Origin: Ruminococcus sp.
Lineage (GTDB): Bacteria; Bacillota; Clostridia; Oscillospirales; Ruminococcaceae
NCBI GenBank assembly: GCA_024697705.1
Contig: JAILFF010000189.1
Location: 1-5,273, forward strand
Length of the DNA stretch: 5,273 nucleotides
Direction of reading: 5' to 3'
The notes beneath the pieces were generated by a model that searched no databases, was not told where the DNA came from, and was given only the letters and a program-made list of their open reading frames with translations. The translations under genes were made by a program, and so were the position numbers. This document shows, piece after piece, positions 1 to 3,693 of the stretch (within the stretch, counting starts at the first letter, position 1; the number at the start of each line of letters is the position of its first letter).

Positions 1-170
1 TGATTTATGTGAAACATGACCATACAAATTGCCGTCACGGACAATACATATTTGATAAAATCATATTACCAATTCATTACAGCCTGAGAACGGAATGACA
101 GCGATTTGTCAATTGACATAATGCCCAAACATTTTCGATAAAATTTGTAAGGTATTTTTTCTGAAAACTA

Positions 171-199
171 TATACAAATCACAAAAAATGTGCTATAAT
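171..199 (+). promoter_or_regulatory. Promoter of the cytidylate-kinase-like gene
   Basis: The -10 box is a perfect TATAAT (194-199), preceded by TG at 191-192, which makes it an extended -10. Seventeen bases upstream is TATACA (171-176), matching four of six bases of the TTGACA -35 consensus. Transcription would start near 206, giving a leader of only about 20 bases that holds the ribosome binding site. The boxes are seen directly; their use as a sigma-A promoter is inferred from consensus and position. Confidence 0.7.
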
Positions 200-210
200 A
201 TAATTGTCGG

Positions 211-217
211 AAGGAGG
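211..217 (+). promoter_or_regulatory. Ribosome binding site that fixes the start at 225
   Basis: AAGGAGG sits seven bases before the ATG at 225. The reading frame is also open back to a TTG at 204, but that codon lies upstream of this Shine-Dalgarno sequence and inside the expected transcription start region. The ATG is therefore the better start. Confidence 0.85.
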
Positions 218-224
218 TGAGCGA

Positions 225-860
225 ATGAACAGCGTGATTACCATCGGACGCGAATTCGGCAGCGGCGGCAGAGAGATCGGCAGAAGGCTTTCCGAAAAAT
301 ACGGTATTCCTTTTTACGACAAGGAGCTTCTGGAGGAATCCTCGAAGCACAGCGGTATCTGCGAAGATCTGTTCGTTAGGCACGATGAAAGCGTTTCCAA
401 CAGCTTCATTTATTCGCTCGTCATGGGTACCTATCCTTTAAGCTCCGACGGAAGACTTAATCCCGAAATGCCGCTCAATCAGCGCATTTTCTTGGCACAG
501 TTCGATACGATAAAGACGCTCGGGCAGACTCCCTGCGTTATCGTCGGCAGGTGTGCGGATTATGTTTTAGACGACAGACCAAACAAGGTATCGGTGTTTA
601 TTTCGGGCAATATGCACGAGAGAAGGCGCCGAATAGCCGAAAGGTACGATATCGAAAAGGACAAAATAGAGGACTTTATCCGCAAGACGGATAAACGCCG
701 CTCAAACTACTATGAATACTACACCGACCGCAAATGGGGCATGGCGAACAATTACGATCTTTGCCTTAACTCTTCGGTCGTGGGTATTGAGGGCGCTGTG
801 GAGCTTATCTCCCGATTCGTTGAGATGAAGGAGGCACATATGAGAGCCGAACAGGTTTAG
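225..860 (+). CDS. Cytidylate-kinase-like family protein (P-loop nucleotide kinase fold)
   Basis: This 211-aa soluble protein belongs to the cytidylate-kinase-like family common in Clostridia (Pfam Cytidylate_kin2 type). The N-terminus reads ITIGREFGSGGREIG (residues 5-19), which takes the place of the kinase P-loop. It lacks the usual GK(S/T) lysine of true CMP kinases and has Arg16 near that position, as I recall for this family. Later landmarks are VIVGRCADYVL (105-115), an arginine-rich stretch HERRRRIAERY (131-141) and a lid-like DKRRSNYYEYYT (156-167) followed by the WGMANNYDLCLNSS segment. The length is close to that of CMP kinases (about 220 aa). Members are often annotated as cytidylate kinase, but the substrate is generally unproven and I do not assign cmk. 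No signal peptide or membrane segment is visible. The gene is monocistronic, with its own promoter and a terminator 68 bases after the stop. Family assignment is firm; biochemical role is inference. Confidence 0.9.
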   Translation: MNSVITIGREFGSGGREIGRRLSEKYGIPFYDKELLEESSKHSGICEDLFVRHDESVSNSFIYSLVMGTYPLSSDGRLNPEMPLNQRIFLAQFDTIKTLGQTPCVIVGRCADYVLDDRPNKVSVFISGNMHERRRRIAERYDIEKDKIEDFIRKTDKRRSNYYEYYTDRKWGMANNYDLCLNSSVVGIEGAVELISRFVEMKEAHMRAEQV

Positions 861-927
861 CCCTATAATCAACTTGCCATTTTCTACTTTTTCATTTTAC
901 TTTCCTTACTTTTCCTATCAACGAGAG

Positions 928-955
928 CTCCCGTCGGTTTTCCGGCGGGAGTTTT
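928..955 (+). terminator. Intrinsic terminator of the kinase-like gene
   Basis: CTCCCGTCGG (928-937) pairs with CCGGCGGGAG (942-951) over ten base pairs, including one G-U, around a TTTT loop. It is followed by TTTTCGTTTT. The tract before the stem is not A-rich, so it should work mainly on the plus strand. Confidence 0.9.
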
Positions 956-1003
956 CGTTTTCGCGGAAATCAATTTGCATAACCGGATTTATACATTATG
1001 TAG

Positions 1004-1087
1004 GGGCGTACCTACAATAAGATCATCGCAGCTCTCAGGCTCACCGAGGAGCTTATGGCGGAGATAGATCAGGTTGTTGAGTTCTGA
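1004..1087 (+). pseudogene. Possible remnant of a ribbon-helix-helix protein gene
   Basis: After an in-frame TAG (1001-1003), the frame reads to a TGA at 1085-1087 and contains ALRLTEELMAEIDQVVE. This resembles the strand-plus-first-helix segment of Arc/CopG-type ribbon-helix-helix DNA-binding proteins (hydrophobic strand ending in R-L-T, then E-E-L and an amphipathic helix). No ATG, GTG or TTG start with a ribosome binding site precedes it, and the second helix is missing. If it was once a gene, it is broken at both ends. A 6-bp hairpin (TGTAGG 999-1004 with CCTACA 1011-1016) sits at its left edge and could mark the junction. At under 30 codons, chance resemblance is quite possible. Confidence 0.3.
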
Positions 1088-1094
1088 ATAATGC

Positions 1095-1134
1095 AAAAAA
1101 GACAGATACCTCTTGAATGAAGTATCTGTCTTTT
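1095..1134. terminator. Bidirectional intrinsic terminator
   Basis: AAAAGACAGATAC (1097-1109) is the exact reverse complement of GTATCTGTCTTTT (1122-1134), with a 12-base loop. The stem is a nine-bp core plus four A-T pairs. There is a run of six A on the left and TTTTGTTGTT on the right, so it can end transcripts from either side. It backs up the kinase-like gene terminator on one side and the pilin unit on the other. Confidence 0.8.
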
Positions 1135-1235
1135 GTTGTTATAGCCCGCTGTATAGGTCTTTACATAATAGTTGCCCTAAAACTTCTATATTAGTACCGA
1201 CCTGATCCCGGGGAGTTTTTTTCACAATGTCAGAC

Positions 1236-1273
1236 AAAAAAAGATCCGCATACCAAACGATATGCAGATCTTT
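1236..1273 (-). terminator. Intrinsic terminator of the pilin-like gene
   Basis: On the minus strand, AAAGATC-U-GCATA pairs with TATGC-G-GATCTTT: five pairs, one U-G wobble (plus-strand 1247/1266), then seven more pairs. The loop is eight bases (1253-1260). The minus-strand transcript continues into seven T (1242-1236). The stem begins 36 bases after the pilin stop codon. On the plus strand the wobble becomes a C-A mismatch, which supports a minus-strand role. Confidence 0.85.
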
Positions 1274-1309
1274 ACAGTTTCTCGAAAAAGCTGATATGTT
1301 TTGACCGTA

Positions 1310-2056
1310 TCAATAATAGGAAGGAGGGCTGGGCCACAGACGAACACGGGGACCATTGGTGCCTGTGCCGTAGGAATCGCCTGCCCAAACCTCTACCTGA
1401 CCTTTTACCTTGTCTTTGGGACCGGTGCTGTAACCGACGATCCACTTGTCGGTATAGCTGTATGTTTCGGACTTGCATCTTTTTTGTGCCTTTTCGTCCA
1501 GATTGTATTTGGTGTTCGGACCTTTTGCATCATGATTGCAGTCCTCCGCAGGGTGCTTATACCCGGTGCTTCTCATGGGGATATAAGTATTGTTCACACC
1601 GTTGCCGCCGATGATCTCGTCAAGGCGGCTGTTGAGCTTCTTTGTAAGGTTGGTGCTTGAGTTGTTTTTCAGATCAACGAACTCCCAGCCCCTGCCGCTC
1701 TGCTTGAGAGAATTCTTCTTGTCAGAGCCGTTTTCATTATGGTCTCTGCCGTAGCAGGATTTGGAACCGTCGGCTCTTGCTACGTTTCTGAAATAGTATG
1801 ATTCTCCGTCAATAGTCACATACCACTTCATGCTTGACGCCTTATAGAAGTCAGCCTCAAAAGAAGGATATTCTATCATCAGATTAACGACCGTAGTGCC
1901 TATCAGACGTGCGGTGACCTTATCTGCCGCACGTTCTGCCTTGTGAACGTAATTAAGTATACTGGGGATTATTATAGCCGCCAATACACCTATTATACTG
2001 ATAACAATAACCATTTCTATAAGAGTAAAGCCCTTATGATTTTTCTTTTTTAACAT
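1310..2056 (-). CDS. Type IV prepilin-like protein (N-terminal methylation motif)
   Basis: This 248-aa protein starts MLKKKNHKG|FTLIEMVIVISIIG, a textbook class III (prepilin) signal. It has a short basic leader, Gly9 before the cleavage site, Phe10 as the first mature residue and Glu14 as the conserved Glu+5. A hydrophobic helix of about 25 residues (10-34) runs to IIIPSIL. A prepilin peptidase would cut after Gly9 and the mature subunit (about 239 aa) would join a pilus or pseudopilus at the cell surface. The rest is a polar, Asn-, Lys- and Ser-rich head with three cysteines and an aromatic-proline tail (RLWPSPPSYY). I recognise no adhesion domain in the head. Type IV pilin-like proteins in Ruminococcus have been linked to fibre attachment, but nothing here shows that. 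No assembly genes (pilB, pilC, pilD types) lie nearby, so the machinery must be elsewhere. The ATG at 2056 has a ribosome binding site seven bases upstream. The gene has its own promoter and terminator. Confidence 0.9.
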   Translation of the reverse strand: MLKKKNHKGFTLIEMVIVISIIGVLAAIIIPSILNYVHKAERAADKVTARLIGTTVVNLMIEYPSFEADFYKASSMKWYVTIDGESYYFRNVARADGSKSCYGRDHNENGSDKKNSLKQSGRGWEFVDLKNNSSTNLTKKLNSRLDEIIGGNGVNNTYIPMRSTGYKHPAEDCNHDAKGPNTKYNLDEKAQKRCKSETYSYTDKWIVGYSTGPKDKVKGQVEVWAGDSYGTGTNGPRVRLWPSPPSYY

Positions 2057-2063
2057 GGTAATT

Positions 2064-2070
2064 CCCCTCT
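2064..2070 (-). promoter_or_regulatory. Ribosome binding site of the pilin-like gene
   Basis: The minus strand reads AGAGGGG, then seven bases, then ATG (2056-2054). The match to the anti-Shine-Dalgarno sequence is good and the spacing is ideal. The protein then begins exactly with a short basic prepilin leader, which supports this start. Confidence 0.8.
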
Positions 2071-2156
2071 TTCATAATACTTATTTTTCCTTATTACTTT
2101 ATCCATTCATGCGCCGCCCCGTGCGGTGCTTATCAATAACTCTTTACTATACTAAT

Positions 2157-2185
2157 ATTATACAACAATTATCTCAATTTGTCAA
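2157..2185 (-). promoter_or_regulatory. Consensus promoter of the pilin-like gene
   Basis: On the minus strand, TTGACA (2185-2180) and TATAAT (2162-2157) are both perfect and are 17 bases apart. Transcription would start near 2150, giving an untranslated leader of about 94 bases. A fully consensus promoter is expected to be strong by itself, so control would probably come from the palindrome immediately upstream or from the leader. Confidence 0.88.
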
Positions 2186-2195
2186 CTATGCAAAA

Positions 2196-2217
2196 TCTTT
2201 TCAAACGTTTGAAAAGA
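2196..2217. promoter_or_regulatory. 22-bp perfect palindrome, candidate operator upstream of the pilin promoter
   Basis: The 22 bases are perfectly self-complementary around a central AAACGTTT, with TTTTC and GAAAA arms. After a two-base offset the symmetry continues, with CAAAAT (2191-2196) matching ATTTTG (2219-2224). An even palindrome with a central CpG is the shape of LacI-family operators (PurR, CcpA and relatives). The centre lies about 56 bases upstream of the predicted pilin start, with its edge 11 bases from the -35 box. That placement suits an activator or a distal operator. It is not followed by a T-run long enough for a terminator. The palindrome is certain; the binding protein is inference. 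Confidence 0.6.
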
Positions 2218-2398
2218 AATTTTGGATATTTGCACAAATCGCATACGGGTATTATTGGTAGGCTGTACAATTATTTCATTATTTTAAATATTTACATTTT
2301 CACTCACAATATTTGGCGGTCACAGAGCGGAAAGTTCGCAATAATCGCGTAATTAAACGATTTAGGCAAGCTGCGTCTTTGCTTTTTCGCACATGATT

Positions 2399-2428
2399 TT
2401 GACATGACAGCGGGTCATGTGATATATT
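2399..2428 (+). promoter_or_regulatory. Plus-strand promoter with a dyad between its boxes
   Basis: TTGACA (2399-2404, perfect) and TATATT (2423-2428, five of six) are 18 bases apart. ACATGAC (2402-2408) and GTCATGT (2414-2420) form a perfect inverted repeat with a five-base centre, overlapping the -35 box and filling most of the spacer. This is a classic repressor position. A transcript would start near 2435 and run into the palindromic element to the right. No well-supported gene follows on this strand, so it may make a short RNA, serve a tiny reading frame, or be fortuitous. Confidence 0.5.
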
Positions 2429-2455
2429 CATAGTATACAGAAGGGCGTGCGAACA

Positions 2456-2599
2456 GTGCGTAACGGGGCGGAGATTCGCCCGTATGTTGTGAAAATGTAC
2501 AATTCTCTGCTGCCGATCTGCCCCGGTTTACATGGTACTATTGCTATGCCAAACGTAGAACAAATCCTTCGCGGCAACGCCCGACAAACGCCCGCCTGA
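2456..2599 (+). CDS. Weak candidate small ORF (47 aa) behind the dyad promoter
   Basis: The frame from the GTG at 2456 begins VRNGAEIRPYVVKMYN and ends at TGA 2597-2599. It lies about 20 bases downstream of the predicted start of the dyad promoter. An AGAAGG (2439-2444) is present but 11 bases from the GTG, which is too far for a good ribosome binding site. The frame also runs into the repeat element beginning at 2535. I recognise no family, and there is no membrane segment. A hairpin (GGGCG 2466-2470 with CGCCC 2477-2481) sits within its first codons. It is listed only because it is the sole open frame this promoter could serve. Confidence 0.2.
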   Translation: MRNGAEIRPYVVKMYNSLLPICPGLHGTIAMPNVEQILRGNARQTPA

Positions 2600-2605
2600 A
2601 AGAAC

Positions 2606-2644
2606 AAGCCCTCGGAAACGCTTGCAGCACGTTTCCGAGGGCTT
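2606..2644 (-). terminator. Perfect 15-bp hairpin, possible metE-metF terminator
   Basis: AAGCCCTCGGAAACG (2606-2620) pairs without mismatch with CGTTTCCGAGGGCTT (2630-2644) around a nine-base loop. Read on the minus strand, the right flank is TTGTTCTTTC, moderately T-rich. On the plus strand the flank AATGCTTC is poor. It therefore fits best as a terminator for the minus-strand metE-metF transcript, about 190 bases after the metF stop. The stem is certain; terminator function is moderately supported. Confidence 0.55.
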
Positions 2645-2658
2645 AATGCTTCTGTTCG

Positions 2659-2826
2659 GTTTTATTGCTCCCTCAATTAATTCTTGAATTTTCTGCTTGT
2701 CCTGCTGCCGAGATACTGCGTCAAAAATCCTTGCCTTGCGACAGCAAAGCTGCGGCTTTCTTCCTTGTCTCTCGGCAGCAGTCCTGCGCATAAATTTTCA
2801 AGAATTAATTGGGGGATCAATAGTAC
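2659..2826. repeat. Long nested inverted repeat (168 bp)
   Basis: Three collinear paired blocks are visible. The outer block pairs 2659-2673 with 2812-2826 at 11 of 15 positions without gaps. The middle block CAATTAATTCTTGAA (2674-2688) pairs perfectly with 2797-2811. After an asymmetric internal loop (13 and 15 bases), CTGCTGCCGAGA (2702-2713) pairs perfectly with TCTCGGCAGCAG (2770-2781). The central 56 bases carry a small hairpin, CAGC-AAA-GCTG (2742-2752). A single strand could fold into one long rod, on either strand. It has no T-run at the foot, so it is not a simple terminator. Confidence 0.85.
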
Positions 2827-2835
2827 AGATCAGCG

Positions 2836-3693
2836 TTATATCAAGCTCTGTACAGCGTCGTAAATCCTATGTGCAATATAGGGATTGTTCATTGTGTAAA
2901 GATGGATACCGTCCGCGCCTTCGGCAACAAGGTCGGTTATCTGATCGACCGCATAGGCAATGCCTGCATCACGCAGAGCAACAGGGTCGTTTTCGTAGCG
3001 TTCGAGCACTTTGATAAACTTGTTCGGCAGCTCCACGCCGCAAAGCTTCACCATACGCTCGATCTGTTTCTTGTTCGTCACGGGCATTATCCCTGCTTCG
3101 ATAGGCACGTTTATCCCCGCAAGCTGCGTGTTTTCACGGAAGTTGTAAAAATGCCTGTTGTCAAGGAACAGCTGCGTGATAAGATGATCTACGCCGCAGT
3201 TGACTTTGTTTTTCAGGTTCTTGATATCATCGACAGCCGAATTGCTTTCGGGGTGTACTTCGGGATAGCACGCCGCCACGATGTTCAGATCGTAGTTTTC
3301 GCGAATGAAGGTCACAAGCTCGTCCGCGTGAGCAAAATCCCCCGAGACCTCCGCGTCGTTCGGAATGTCCCCGCGCAGCGCAAGCACATTTTCAATGCCG
3401 CTCGCCTTTATGCTGTCGAGTATCTCCGCTGCCTGCTTTTTCGTCAGGTTGATGCAGGGCAGATGCGCCACGCTTGTCGTATTGTATTTTGATACGATAT
3501 CCGAAGCGATCTTTATAGTCCTGCTGCCGTTTTTGCCGCCGCCCGCGCCGTAGGTAACGCTGATGAAGTCGGGGCGTATATCCGAAAGCTGTTCGAGAGT
3601 ATCATAAATAACATTCTCGTCGGAATCGGGCTTCGGAGGAAATATTTCCAGCGAAAATACCGTCTTATTCTTAAAAATCTCAGCCGTTTTCAT
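2836..3693 (-). CDS. metF: 5,10-methylenetetrahydrofolate reductase
   Basis: This 285-aa TIM-barrel flavoprotein makes 5-methyl-THF from 5,10-methylene-THF, the methyl source for methionine. Motifs run in the family order. FSLEIFPPK carries the catalytic Glu (residue 16, equivalent to E. coli Glu28). DFISVTYGAGG follows near residues 43-53. VLALRGDIP has the Asp (109) that matches E. coli Asp120 at the flavin/folate site. YPEVHPES and LITQLFLDN (Gln174, matching Gln183) then follow. Length agrees with the E. coli enzyme (296 aa), so the gene is complete. I place the start at the ATG 3693 because GAGG lies six bases upstream; the TTG four codons earlier would put the ribosome binding site inside the coding region. 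The first 14 bases overlap the end of metE, suggesting translational coupling. No reductase partner gene is visible. Known: MetF uses FAD and NAD(P)H. Inferred: it supplies MetE in the same operon. Confidence 0.96.
   Translation of the reverse strand: MKTAEIFKNKTVFSLEIFPPKPDSDENVIYDTLEQLSDIRPDFISVTYGAGGGKNGSRTIKIASDIVSKYNTTSVAHLPCINLTKKQAAEILDSIKASGIENVLALRGDIPNDAEVSGDFAHADELVTFIRENYDLNIVAACYPEVHPESNSAVDDIKNLKNKVNCGVDHLITQLFLDNRHFYNFRENTQLAGINVPIEAGIMPVTNKKQIERMVKLCGVELPNKFIKVLERYENDPVALRDAGIAYAVDQITDLVAEGADGIHLYTMNNPYIAHRIYDAVQSLI

Larger units (their letters stand above)
2535..2826. repeat. Candidate palindromic mobile-type element, about 290 bp
   Basis: GTACTATTG at 2535-2543 is the exact reverse complement of CAATAGTAC at 2818-2826. 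A third, degenerate copy (GTTTTATTG) lies at 2659. Between the ends are a perfect 15-bp hairpin and a long nested inverted repeat. No transposase and no clear target-site duplication are visible, and an 87-codon minus-strand frame across it lacks a ribosome binding site. The layout resembles a miniature, non-autonomous inverted-repeat element, or a structured RNA locus, placed just past the 3' end of metF. A 9-bp inverted match over this distance could arise by chance (I estimate roughly one in six), so the outer boundary is less sure than the inner structure. Confidence 0.45.

Noticed and set aside
3..98. Open frame from the left edge ending HYSLRTE at a TGA, possible tail of an upstream gene
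   Set aside because: Only 31 codons, AT-rich, no recognisable family motif and no terminator directly after it; a chance open frame is as likely.
1227..1304. 25-codon plus-strand frame beginning MSDKKRSAYQT
   Set aside because: It lies across the pilin terminator, has no properly spaced ribosome binding site, and its sequence follows from the terminator stem.
2050..2106. 18-codon minus-strand leader frame (MDKVIRKNKYYERGELPC) overlapping the pilin start
   Set aside because: No ribosome binding site and no run of regulatory codons; the overlap comes from the pilin's own Shine-Dalgarno region.
2057..2150. Possible c-di-GMP riboswitch in the pilin leader
   Set aside because: No GACGCAAAG-type core motif is seen, and the only hairpin (2111-2129) is short with a mismatch on the transcribed strand.
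2055..2261. Plus-strand 68-codon frame
   Set aside because: It covers the pilin ribosome binding site, promoter and palindrome in antisense, with no start signal of its own.
2366..2387. Weak hairpin GCAAG...CTTTGC followed by TTTTT, terminator-like on plus
   Set aside because: The stem is only about five pairs and there is no plus-strand gene upstream for it to serve.
2869..3492. Long plus-strand frame of 207 codons
   Set aside because: It is antisense to metF, whose motifs and catalytic residues are clear; its composition is that of a shadow frame.
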